Assembly (NCBI RefSeq): GCF_014640435.1
Contig: NZ_BMGY01000002.1
Span: 1 to 64,000 of the forward strand
Length of the DNA: 64,000 nt
Direction: 5' to 3'
Source: Hymenobacter frigidus
GTDB lineage: Bacteria; Bacteroidota; Bacteroidia; Cytophagales; Hymenobacteraceae
Shown: one piece after another, positions 16,474 to 24,365 of the stretch
How the letters are laid out: the number at the start of each line of letters is the position of its first letter
Numbering within the stretch: position 1 is the first letter of the stretch
Notes under the pieces: model-generated
Told to the model about the DNA's origin: nothing
Database searches by the model: none
The model's input: the letters and a program-made list of their open reading frames with translations, nothing else
Made by a program: the position numbers and the translations under genes

Positions 16474-19400
16474 CGCCGCGCACCTCCGCGTACCCCAACT
16501 GCTCGAATAGCGTGGTATAATTTCGCAGCAGCCGCTGGTGTTTCTCCTGCGGCGGGGGCAGGCGGAAATCGAGCAGTGTGACCCGGCCGCCCAGGCGGTG
16601 GTGGGCTTCGAGCGAGGGTTCGAGCACAATGCGGTCGGGCTTGTAGTCGCGCAGCTTCACGCCGCCCACCAGGATTTCGCGCTCCGTTTCCACGCTCAGG
16701 TGCGGGGCGAAGTAGGGGGCCAGGCGCGGGTCGCCCACCAGTCGTTCGAGACTTGCTACCAGCTCCGGCCGCTCGCGGGTGCTGAGGATGCCCTCGGCCA
16801 CGAGCTGGCTGGCCACGCGGCCCACGTGGGCGGCCGTGAGCAGGCGGCGTAGCGCGAAGTGCAGCTTGCGGTTCCACTCCCCCTGGGCCTGCTGCTCGTC
16901 AAAATCAAAGAGAGCGGTGGCATGGCGGCGCAGCTTCAGGCGGTTTTCCCAAGGCGCGGCGGCCAGGTTCGTTAACTCATAACTATTAGCTAATGGCTGA
17001 TGACTAATAGCTTTTGCAGCGGCGGGCGTGCCTTGTGAAACGATAAAAGATACTTGCTCTTCCTGCCACTCGCCGCGCCCCAGCAGGTAGCCGTGGAGCA
17101 AGTCGGCCACGGTGCGGGCCGTGGCGGTGGGAGCAGTCGCGTCCGTTTCTTCCGTCGCCTTGGCGCTGCGCTTCTCCTCCGGCCGCTTGCTGATGACGTA
17201 CAGCCGGTGGCGCGGCCGGGTAAAAGCCACGTACAGCGTATTCAGCCCTTCGAGAAAGGTTTTCTCGCGCTCTTCGTCGTACTGCGCCCCCAGTACCGTC
17301 TGTTGAATGCCCTTGCTCAGGCTCACCACCGCCACGTCGGGCATGAGCTCGATGGGCTTTTGGCCCGCCTCCAGATGCCCCCACAGCAGCGTGCCCCGGT
17401 GCGGCTCCAGGCTCCAATCGGCAAAGGGCACGATGACGCACCCATACGCCAAACCCTTGGCCTTGTGCACCGTGGTGATGGTGATGGCCGCCCGCCCGCC
17501 CGGCGCATTAATGCTGATGCGCCCCTTGCGCTCCTCCCAATGCGTGAGGAAATTGCCCAGGTTGTTGCCAAATTTCAGGCTGTATTCCAGCGTCAAATCG
17601 AGGAAGCGGAACAGGTAGTCGCTTTCGCCGTTGCGCCCCAGCAGGCCGAACAAATTCAGGAGCCGCTCGGCCAGCTCGTAGAGGCCCAGGTTGCCAGTTA
17701 TTCCTTCGTGCACGTCGTAGCCTAGGTCGCGCAGCTCGTCAAAAAACGACGTGCCGCCCGCGGCGTTGGCTACTTCGGCAATGTGCCGGGCGCGGGCCGG
17801 GGTGGGGGCCAGCCCGCGCACCACCTTGTCCACAAGCAGCAGGGCCTCGGCCCGCGCCAGCGTATCGGCCGGCTGGTGTAGCACCCGCAGAATGCTCACC
17901 AGTAAATTCACTACCTCCGCAAATTCCAGCGCCAGTGAATCAGCCGAAATAATGGCGTAGCCCCGCTCTTTCAGGAACTTGGCAATGGTCTTGCTGGCCC
18001 CCCGCGTACGGCACAGCACCGCGATATCGGCCAAGTCGTAGCCGTCGCGCAGGGCCTGCTCCACCAGCTGCAGCGTGAGGTAGCAGGTGCTTTCGTCGTA
18101 GCCCAGCAGGGTGCCGGGCGCGTGGCCGGGCAGGACTTCGGCCGTGTAAGCGCCAGCGGCTGGGTCGTAAATCAGCGCCGGTGCATCCTTTTGGGTGAAT
18201 AATAATTCAACGTGTCCCTGCTCCGCTGTACTCAGGGAACTCGGTACCTGCTGGCCGAAATGCTCATCAAAAATCCCGGTCACCAGCCCCAGCGCCTCGT
18301 GCCGGTCACTCACCGCTTTAAAAAAAGTATTATTGAAATCGACAATCGCGCGCGCCGACCGGTAATTGACTTGCAACGCTTTCGCCTCCAGCTTGCCATT
18401 AAACGACTCGTAGCGGGCCCGCAGCAAGTCGCGCATCTCCGGTTCCCGCGCCCGCGCCACCAGCGCCGCCGTGTTGCCTTGGTGCAGGCGCAATATCTGC
18501 TCCATCTCGCCCCCGCGCCAGCGGTAAATAGCTTGCTTGGCATCGCCTACCGCCAGGCTGGAATGGCCATTTGCCAGCGTATTTTCCACCAGCGGCAGGA
18601 GGTTATTCCACTGTAACACCGACGTGTCCTGAAATTCATCAATCAGGATGTGCTCGTATTTCTCGCCTAGTCGTTCGTATAGAAATGGCACTGGTTCCGT
18701 GAGCACAATGCTGGCAATACGCCGGTTAAATTCCGATATTAAAACAACGTTCCGCTCCCGGCTAATTTGCTCTACTATTTTATTTAATTCACTCAGCAAA
18801 GAAGCGTGAAATAGATATGGCTGCATTGCCGCCAATAATAAATAATTTGGCAAATAATCTTCGCGTAATTTATCCAGTGTCGCCACCAAATCGGTCAGCG
18901 GCTGGCGCACCGCATCCACGCGGGCCTTGTCGGCGGGTGCTTTGATTTTTCCGCCGTACCATTTGTCCTCGGCCAGGGTTTTGCGCACGTAGCTGTTCGG
19001 GCCGGTATCGGCTTGCAGTAGCGCCACGCCCTTCTGCACGTACTGCCCAATACCACTCTTACCGTAGTACAAGTCGTCTACGCTCACGTCGGCCTGCTCC
19101 AAAATCGCGGCCCCCACCTCCTGCGTCTGCGCAAACGCGGCTTCAATTTCCGCCCGCCGCGCGCGGATTTCCCGGTCCAGCCGCCGAAAATCGGCCAAAC
19201 TCAGCTTGTCCAGCTGCGCCACCGCTTCCTGCACCGACTCATTAAACAGCACCCGGCCAAATCCGGCCAGCTCCTCCGGCAGCCGGCTCCAGCTTTTTCC
19301 CTCCTCGGCCTGCCCCAGCGCATACTCTGCCAGCGTTTGCGAGAGCAGCTTGCTATTCGGGTCGCGGTTCACCTTGTCCAGCAACGCGGCCACGGCGCTT

Positions 19401-19834
19401 TGCAGCACGGCGTCCGTATCCAGTTCCACCTCAAACGTGGCTGGCAAGCCCAACTCCCGGGTAAACGCCGTCACAATCCGCTGCACGAACGAGTCAATTG
19501 TGCTCACCGCAAAATCGGCGTAATGGTAGAGCACCAGCCGAAACGTGGCCGCCGCCCGCCGCCGCACCTCCGCTGCCGACAGGCCCAGTTCATCAGCTAC
19601 CTCGGCCAGTAGCGTATCCGGTTCGCCTTCCTCATGGCGGGCAAAATCCCGCAACGCATCCACAATGCGGTGCTTCATTTCCCCCGCTGCATCGTTGGTA
19701 AACGTAATGGCCAGCACGCGCTTAAAATACGCCGGGTCATCGGCCCCCAGCGCCAGCAGCAGGTATTCTTTTGTCAATTGGTACGTCTTCCCCGAGCCGG
19801 CAGAAGAGGAGTAGATGCGGAAGGAGGGAGGCAT
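16433..19834 (-). CDS. UvrD-type helicase/exonuclease, RecB/AddA-like
   Basis: A 1133-residue superfamily 1A helicase. Near the N-terminus YSSSAGSGKTYQLTKEYL is the Walker A motif. Motif II/III is seen in EHILIDEFQDTSVLQWNNLL and VGDAKQAIYRWRGGE, and the C-terminal motifs in TVHKAKGLAYGCVIVP and LNTLYVAFTRPRHRLYV. The last ~100 residues align with the RecB-family nuclease: YKPDRIV keeps an Asp, but the following DxK motif reads DFR (TLLDFRLPPPQEKHQRLL), so the metal-coordinating Lys is Arg. AddA/RecB proteins process double-strand breaks together with a partner nuclease-helicase; no AddB/RecC-like gene adjoins it here. Confidence 0.88.
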   Translation of the reverse strand: MPPSFRIYSSSAGSGKTYQLTKEYLLLALGADDPAYFKRVLAITFTNDAAGEMKHRIVDALRDFARHEEGEPDTLLAEVADELGLSAAEVRRRAAATFRLVLYHYADFAVSTIDSFVQRIVTAFTRELGLPATFEVELDTDAVLQSAVAALLDKVNRDPNSKLLSQTLAEYALGQAEEGKSWSRLPEELAGFGRVLFNESVQEAVAQLDKLSLADFRRLDREIRARRAEIEAAFAQTQEVGAAILEQADVSVDDLYYGKSGIGQYVQKGVALLQADTGPNSYVRKTLAEDKWYGGKIKAPADKARVDAVRQPLTDLVATLDKLREDYLPNYLLLAAMQPYLFHASLLSELNKIVEQISRERNVVLISEFNRRIASIVLTEPVPFLYERLGEKYEHILIDEFQDTSVLQWNNLLPLVENTLANGHSSLAVGDAKQAIYRWRGGEMEQILRLHQGNTAALVARAREPEMRDLLRARYESFNGKLEAKALQVNYRSARAIVDFNNTFFKAVSDRHEALGLVTGIFDEHFGQQVPSSLSTAEQGHVELLFTQKDAPALIYDPAAGAYTAEVLPGHAPGTLLGYDESTCYLTLQLVEQALRDGYDLADIAVLCRTRGASKTIAKFLKERGYAIISADSLALEFAEVVNLLVSILRVLHQPADTLARAEALLLVDKVVRGLAPTPARARHIAEVANAAGGTSFFDELRDLGYDVHEGITGNLGLYELAERLLNLFGLLGRNGESDYLFRFLDLTLEYSLKFGNNLGNFLTHWEERKGRISINAPGGRAAITITTVHKAKGLAYGCVIVPFADWSLEPHRGTLLWGHLEAGQKPIELMPDVAVVSLSKGIQQTVLGAQYDEEREKTFLEGLNTLYVAFTRPRHRLYVISKRPEEKRSAKATEETDATAPTATARTVADLLHGYLLGRGEWQEEQVSFIVSQGTPAAAKAISHQPLANSYELTNLAAAPWENRLKLRRHATALFDFDEQQAQGEWNRKLHFALRRLLTAAHVGRVASQLVAEGILSTRERPELVASLERLVGDPRLAPYFAPHLSVETEREILVGGVKLRDYKPDRIVLEPSLEAHHRLGGRVTLLDFRLPPPQEKHQRLLRNYTTLFEQLGYAEVRGVIYYFGTGEVVEV

Positions 19835-19973
19835 TTAGTATGTTAACAAAGGACTGTGTCTTTAATATCATTTTAATTGATAATATCTTTTTTGTTACCA
19901 AGAATTAACATATTGTAATAAACTAAATAAAAATCGAATGCGGCTATTTCAAACCAATGCACGTAAATCGTCT

Positions 19974-20344
19974 TCATTTCAAAATCTCCCAAGCGTTGAG
20001 TACAGGTATTACCTCAAATTTATTTTCAACTTGGAGTTCCTTGCTTCTTAATAGCCATTCTTTATTCGAATAAGGGCCATAGATTTTAATCATAATATCG
20101 CCGGAATCGAATATATATATACCCAGCCTTTTTTACTGCTTTTTTTATGAAGTAATAACTCTTGTTTGCTCCAAGCTATTTTATCAATGTTTCTTAATGT
20201 GTCTAATGATTTGTTTGAGCTTATTATGACTAAATCAAATTGATTTCTATGCTGAATCAGTACACAGGATTCAGTTACAAGCTTGCTTTGTTGCCTGCAA
20301 GAAGTGGCACACAATAACACAAATAGAGCAAATAGCATCTTCAT
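19974..20344 (-). pseudogene. Small lipoprotein gene frameshifted at a TA-dinucleotide run
   Basis: ATG 20344 opens a lipoprotein (MKMLFALFVLLCATSC) that reads to SKKGWVYIYS and then stops early, giving 84 residues. Beyond the run of AT repeats at 20110-20121, another frame continues without break as FDSGDIMIKIYGPYSNKEW to a stop at 19976-19974. Removing one TA unit joins the halves into a 122-residue protein (371 nt minus 2 is 123 codons). Base composition is much lower in GC than nearby genes, suggesting transfer. It may be a dead gene, a slippage switch or an assembly error. No family is recognised. Confidence 0.7.
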
Positions 20345-20358
20345 GATTGATACAAAAA

Positions 20359-20772
20359 TTAGGCGTTAATATTCAGCCAACTCACCATCTCCGCCGTCAC
20401 TCGCACCGGCCGGCCGCTCTTGGGGTCGAGCAGCACCCAGGTCGTTTCTGCCTCGCACAGCAGCACGTCATCGGCCGCACGGGTGAGGCGGGTGTAGCGC
20501 AGCGACGTGGCCCCGCTGGTTTCGCCCACCCAGGTGGTGGCCCGTAGCGTCTCGCCCGCGAAGGCCGGTCGCAGGTAACGAATCCGGTGCTCCCGCACCA
20601 CCCAAACTATTTTGTCGCGCATCTCAGCCGGACAAATGCTCAGCCAGTGCGCGCCGGCTACATCCTGCACCCAGCGCACGTATTCCACGTTGTTGGCATG
20701 GCCCAAGGCATCAATGGCGTTTTCCGGAACTTGAAATTCGTGCGAAAAAGCGTGAGCGGGTGCGTCGGGCAT
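20359..20772 (-). CDS. Acyl-CoA thioesterase, hotdog fold (YbgC/4HBT type)
   Basis: A 137-residue single hotdog domain. The signature near residue 22-36, DALGHANNVEYVRWVQD, matches the 4-hydroxybenzoyl-CoA thioesterase family (GHxNNxxYxxW), although the usual catalytic Asp region is slightly altered. The central strand AGETLRATTWVGETSG and the final Trp-containing strand are typical. It hydrolyses acyl-CoA thioesters in the cytosol, with chain specificity unknown. A CCTTTG box lies about 25 nt upstream on the minus strand. Confidence 0.85.
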   Translation of the reverse strand: MPDAPAHAFSHEFQVPENAIDALGHANNVEYVRWVQDVAGAHWLSICPAEMRDKIVWVVREHRIRYLRPAFAGETLRATTWVGETSGATSLRYTRLTRAADDVLLCEAETTWVLLDPKSGRPVRVTAEMVSWLNINA

Positions 20773-20834
20773 ACTATATAGGAGATGGGTGGGAGGACAA
20801 AGGTCGGTATCAGTTGAAAAAAATACCTATCGAC

Positions 20835-20864
20835 TTGGTCATATGGAATTTCTGCCTATCTTTG
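20835..20864 (+). promoter_or_regulatory. Promoter of the cold-shock gene
   Basis: TTG at 20835-20837 and TATCTTTG at 20857-20864 with 19 bp between match the Bacteroidota -33/-7 consensus. The start codon follows at 20929, giving a ~60-nt leader, which is common for cold-shock genes. Confidence 0.7.
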
Positions 20865-20928
20865 ACGTAACCTAAGAAACCAAGCCACGGTGGCCCAAAA
20901 GCTTAGGGAAACCCACAACACAACCACC

Positions 20929-21123
20929 ATGCCCACCGGAACGGTAAAATTCTTTAATGAGACCAAAGGCTTTGGTTTCATCAAAAACGACGAAACTGGC
21001 GAAGACATTTTCGTACACATCAGCGACCTGCAAGTAAGCTCGATTCGCGAAAACGACAAAGTTCAATTTGAAGTAGCCCAGGGCAAAAAAGGCCCGAACG
21101 CTGTTAAAGTATCGCTGGTTTAG
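20929..21123 (+). CDS. Cold-shock protein, CspA family
   Basis: A 64-residue OB-fold nucleic-acid chaperone. The start is set at ATG 20929 (MPTGTVKFFNETKGFGFI). RNP1 reads KGFGFI and RNP2 DIFVHIS, and the C-terminus VQFEVAQGKKGPNAVKVSLV completes the usual five strands. It binds single-stranded RNA and DNA and melts structures in the cold. It has its own promoter and terminator and precedes a DEAD-box helicase, a familiar cold-shock pairing. Confidence 0.97.
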   Translation: MPTGTVKFFNETKGFGFIKNDETGEDIFVHISDLQVSSIRENDKVQFEVAQGKKGPNAVKVSLV

Positions 21124-21143
21124 TCCTGCCTTGACTTTGTAAT

Positions 21144-21173
21144 AAAAAAGCCCGCCATTGGTGGGCTTTTTTT
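21144..21173 (+). terminator. Hairpin terminator after the cold-shock gene
   Basis: AAAAAAGCCCGCC pairs with GGTGGGCTTTTTTT (one G-T pair), giving a stable stem with a strong T-run 20 nt past the stop codon. Confidence 0.85.
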
Positions 21174-21212
21174 GTGCCCGGTAGGGGGAGGCGGATTAGT
21201 GTAAATCAAAGC

Positions 21213-21315
21213 GTCATGCTGAGCGCAGCCGAATCATCTCGCTTGCTGTAGTAACTCATCGTTGAATAAATGATTGCTGCCACACGCGAGATGCTTCGGC
21301 TACGCTCAGCATGAC
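21213..21315. repeat. Dispersed palindrome, copy 3
   Basis: GTCATGCTGAGCGCAGCCGA on the left pairs with TCGGCTACGCTCAGCATGAC on the right, with a ~60-nt imperfect middle (CATCTCGC against GCGAGATG). It sits between the cold-shock terminator and the helicase promoter. Confidence 0.93.
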
Positions 21316-21355
21316 CTTATTTTGGTTTTCTCTAGCTTTTTCAAAATAAAAATCC

Positions 21356-21542
21356 TACCTTTGCACCCGCATTTGAGGACGGCCCTAAGTCCGCGCAAGC
21401 CTAAGAGAGGCATAACGCATTGGCCGCATAGTTTTTTGGTTGTTTTTCCCGCCTGATTGTGACAAGGTAGAAGGAGGGGAAACGTCGCTGAGTACGGCTG
21501 TTTTCGGAGCGAGTCTCTTACCCCTTACCTTTTTCCACATTC
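21356..21542 (+). promoter_or_regulatory. -7 box and long leader of the DEAD-box helicase gene
   Basis: TACCTTTG at 21356-21363 is a perfect -7 box. The ATG is at 21543, leaving about 175 nt of untranslated leader, with a purine-rich AGAAGGAGGGGAAA at 21469-21482 and a G/C-rich 3' half. A leader this long before a cold-shock-type helicase suggests a structured, temperature-sensitive or autoregulated 5' UTR. No known riboswitch class is recognised. Confidence 0.5.
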
Positions 21543-23618
21543 ATGGAAGCTGAAAAAATTGTAGTTCGTTTCGACGAACTAAACCTCTCCGAGGAAGTAC
21601 AACGCGCCATCACCGAGATGGGCTACGAAGAAGCTTCAGCCATTCAGGCTGCTGCTATCCCCGTGCTGCTTGCCGGCAAAGACGTAATCGGCCAAGCCCA
21701 GACGGGTACTGGCAAAACCGCCGCTTTCTCCATTCCGGCCATTGATGGCGTGGATACCGAGAGCCGTGACGTACAGGTGCTTGTGCTCTGCCCCACCCGC
21801 GAACTAGCGGTGCAGGTGTCGGGCGAAGTCCAGAAGCTGGGCAAGTACAAGCGCGGTTTGATGGTGGTGCCGATTTACGGCGGCAGCCCCTACGACCGGC
21901 AGTTGCGTGCTCTGGAGCGTGGCGTGCAGATTGTGGTGGGTACCCCCGGCCGTATCATGGACCACATTGAGCGTGGCACCCTGAAGCTGGAGAACACCAC
22001 CAAAATCATTCTGGACGAAGCCGACGAAATGCTTGACATGGGCTTTCGCGATGACATCGAGTTCATTCTGAGTAAGATGCCGAAGGAACGCCAGACGGTG
22101 TTCTTCTCGGCCACCATGAGCAAGCCCATTATGGAGCTCACCAAGAAGTACCAGCGCGACCCGCAGGTAGTGAAGGTGAACCACCAGACCATGACGGTGA
22201 GCAACGTGGAGCAGAGCTATTACGAGGTGCGCGGCCCCCAGAAAAAGGACGTGCTGACCCGTTTGCTCGACATGTTCAACCTGAAGTCGACCATCGTATT
22301 CGCCAACACCAAGCGTATGGTGGACGAAATTGTGGCTGATTTGCAAGCTAAAGGCTACTTTGCCGAAGGCCTGCACGGCGACATGGGCCAGCAGCAGCGT
22401 CAGAATACCCTCGACAAATTCCGCAAGTCAACTATCGAAGTACTCGTAGCCACCGACGTAGCTGCCCGTGGTATCGACGTTGACAACGTAGAAGCAGTAG
22501 TAAACTACGACCTGCCGGCTGACGAAGAATATTATGTTCACCGCATCGGCCGCACGGGCCGGGCCGGTAAGTCGGGCAAAGCTTTCACGTTTGTGAGCGG
22601 CCGCGACATCTACAAGCTGCGTGATATCATGCGCTTCACCAAGGCCCAGATTAAACTGGAGCAGGTGCCGTCGTTTGCCGATGTTTCGGAAGTAAAAACC
22701 ACGCTGTTCCTGAATCAAATCAAGGAGCTTATCGAAAAGGGCAATCTCGAAAAATACGTGGGCCGCGTGCAGCGCCTGCTCGACCAGAGCGAAGAAATTA
22801 CTTCGCTCGACATCGCCGCCGCACTGCTGAAAATGACGATGAAGGAGGATAAGAGTGCTCAGCAGAGCCTCGACGCCAGCAAGGCGGCCGGTACGGCCCG
22901 CCCCGGCTTCACTCGTCTGTTCGTAACGATGGGCAAGAAGGACCGGATTCATCCCCGCGACATCGTGGACCTGATTTCGGAGTCAAGCAACCTGACTGGT
23001 GCCAAAGTAGGCGATATCGCCCTCTACGACAAGTTTAGCTTTGTGGAAGTACCGTCGGAATATGCCGATGAAATCGTGGGTAAACTGGGCCGCACCAGCA
23101 TCCAGGGCACCCCGGTCAGCTTCAGCATTGCTACTCCCGTTCAGGAAGGCGCAGCTAAGGAAGAAGGCTTCAGCCGCACTGGCGGCGGTGGTCCCGGGGG
23201 CTTCGGCGGCGACCGTGGTGGTGAGCGCCGCTCGTTCGGTGGCGACCGCCGCGAGGGTGGCAGCGGCTACGGCGGTGGCTACAAAGGCAACCGTGACCGC
23301 GAAGGCGGTAGCGGTTACGGCAATAAGCCGGCCTATGGCAACCGCGAAGGTGGTAGCGGCGGTGGTTACAAAGGTGGTAACCGCGAAGGCGGTAGCGGTT
23401 ACGGCAACAAGCCGGCTTACGGCAACCGCGAAGGTGGCAGCAGCTATGGCAACAAGCCGAGCTACGGTGGCAATAAGGCCAGCTACGGGGATAAGCCCAG
23501 CTACGGGGATAAGCCCAGCTATGGTAACAAGCCGAGCTATGGCAACAAGCCCGGCGCCGGCGCGCCCCGCGAGTACGAAACGCCCCGCACACCTCGCAAC
23601 GAAAGCTTCGACGAATAG
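21543..23618 (+). CDS. DEAD-box RNA helicase, DeaD/CsdA-like, with Gly-rich repeat tail
   Basis: A 691-residue ATP-dependent RNA helicase. Motifs in order are AQTGTGKTAAFSIP (I), PTRELAVQ (Ia), TPGRIMD (Ib), LDEADEML (II), FFSATM (III), VLVATDVAARGIDVD (V) and HRIGRTGRAGKSG (VI). Residues ~455-535 (FTRLFVTMGKKDRIHPRD onward) form a DbpA-type RNA-binding domain, as in DeaD. The last ~150 residues are low-complexity, made of units such as REGGSGYGNKPAYGN, rich in Gly, Tyr, Arg and Lys, and probably disordered and RNA-binding. It unwinds structured RNA in ribosome assembly and cold adaptation. It follows the cold-shock gene. Confidence 0.95.
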   Translation: MEAEKIVVRFDELNLSEEVQRAITEMGYEEASAIQAAAIPVLLAGKDVIGQAQTGTGKTAAFSIPAIDGVDTESRDVQVLVLCPTRELAVQVSGEVQKLGKYKRGLMVVPIYGGSPYDRQLRALERGVQIVVGTPGRIMDHIERGTLKLENTTKIILDEADEMLDMGFRDDIEFILSKMPKERQTVFFSATMSKPIMELTKKYQRDPQVVKVNHQTMTVSNVEQSYYEVRGPQKKDVLTRLLDMFNLKSTIVFANTKRMVDEIVADLQAKGYFAEGLHGDMGQQQRQNTLDKFRKSTIEVLVATDVAARGIDVDNVEAVVNYDLPADEEYYVHRIGRTGRAGKSGKAFTFVSGRDIYKLRDIMRFTKAQIKLEQVPSFADVSEVKTTLFLNQIKELIEKGNLEKYVGRVQRLLDQSEEITSLDIAAALLKMTMKEDKSAQQSLDASKAAGTARPGFTRLFVTMGKKDRIHPRDIVDLISESSNLTGAKVGDIALYDKFSFVEVPSEYADEIVGKLGRTSIQGTPVSFSIATPVQEGAAKEEGFSRTGGGGPGGFGGDRGGERRSFGGDRREGGSGYGGGYKGNRDREGGSGYGNKPAYGNREGGSGGGYKGGNREGGSGYGNKPAYGNREGGSSYGNKPSYGGNKASYGDKPSYGDKPSYGNKPSYGNKPGAGAPREYETPRTPRNESFDE
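23255..23550 (+). repeat. In-frame tandem repeats encoding the helicase tail
   Basis: Degenerate units encoding REGGSGYGNKPAYGN recur about three times, then a shorter unit (SYGNKP or SYGDKP) about six times. Unit lengths are multiples of 3, so copy-number change keeps the reading frame. Such repeats tend to vary between strains. Confidence 0.85.
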
Positions 23619-23718
23619 CGCGTTGCTTCAGTCAGTCCATTAGAATTATTCCGATTTCTTGTGCGCTAATTAGCTATTCATTATCCGATTGAAGTGTTTA
23701 TTTTTTAAGGTACTATCA

Positions 23719-23772
23719 GTTATTGACAACAAAAAAGCCGCTCAATTGAGCGGCTTTTTTGTTGTCAATAAC
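23719..23772. terminator. 54-bp perfect palindrome, bidirectional terminator
   Basis: The left 27 nt (GTTATTGACAACAAAAAAGC and onward) are the exact reverse complement of the right 27 nt, with no loop. The central stem GCCGCTCAATTGAGCGGC followed by TTTTTT on each strand gives a terminator in both directions. It lies between the convergent helicase and PA2169-type genes. Confidence 0.92.
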
Positions 23773-23806
23773 TTCGTGTTATTCTGATGTATTCGCAACA
23801 GCAGAA

Positions 23807-24253
23807 TTACTTGGCTGAATCACGCAACGACTTGATGGCGTTGTGGGCTGCCTGCACGCCTTGGTACTGCTTCTCGATAACCGACTTAACGGGAGCGGGC
23901 AGGTCTTGGGCTTTCAGGGCGGTTTGGTAGGTTTTCACGGCGTAATCCTCACCGCGCTCGCACTCGCTGAGTACGGCTTTATTGTCCTTATTGGTCAATG
24001 CGGCTTTGAGGTCAATCCAGGCGCGGTGGACAGTGGCGGTTGCGGAGCCGCTTTCGTCTGGCGTAAGGTTCAGCTTAAACATTTGGTCCTCAATCTCGGT
24101 GAGGTACTCAGCGCGCTGGGCAGCGTATTTTTTGAAGGTGTCTTTCAGACTGGCATCCTCTACGTCGGTCATGGCGTCGGCATAGCCTTTCTGGCCATCC
24201 TTGAGGGTTTCAACCAATTCGTTGAGCAGGGCTTGGGTTGCTTTGGCTTCCAT
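23807..24253 (-). CDS. PA2169 family four-helix-bundle protein (DUF2383)
   Basis: A 148-residue, almost wholly helical protein. The start is set at ATG 24253 (MEAKATQALLNELVETLKDG), which fits the family better than the longer frame upstream. The pattern LNELVETLKDGQKGYADA, then SECERGEDYAVKTYQTAL and a final helix with QYQGVQAAHNAIKSLRD, is that of DUF2383/PA2169 proteins, ferritin-like bundles often expressed under stress. No full di-iron ligand set is evident. Function unknown. Confidence 0.88.
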   Translation of the reverse strand: MEAKATQALLNELVETLKDGQKGYADAMTDVEDASLKDTFKKYAAQRAEYLTEIEDQMFKLNLTPDESGSATATVHRAWIDLKAALTNKDNKAVLSECERGEDYAVKTYQTALKAQDLPAPVKSVIEKQYQGVQAAHNAIKSLRDSAK

Positions 24254-24365
24254 GTGGAAAAAGGAATAAATGAAATGAAAACTTACCCTACTCTTTACTG
24301 CCTCGTTGCCGCGAAGGTTACAAACACTACTGTCAATGCAGGCTTGGGAAATGGACCTCACTTCC

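Noticed and set aside
23255..23550. Repeated units that at first look like a CRISPR-type array
   Set aside because: They are in-frame repeats encoding the Gly/Tyr-rich helicase tail, with no constant-length spacers.
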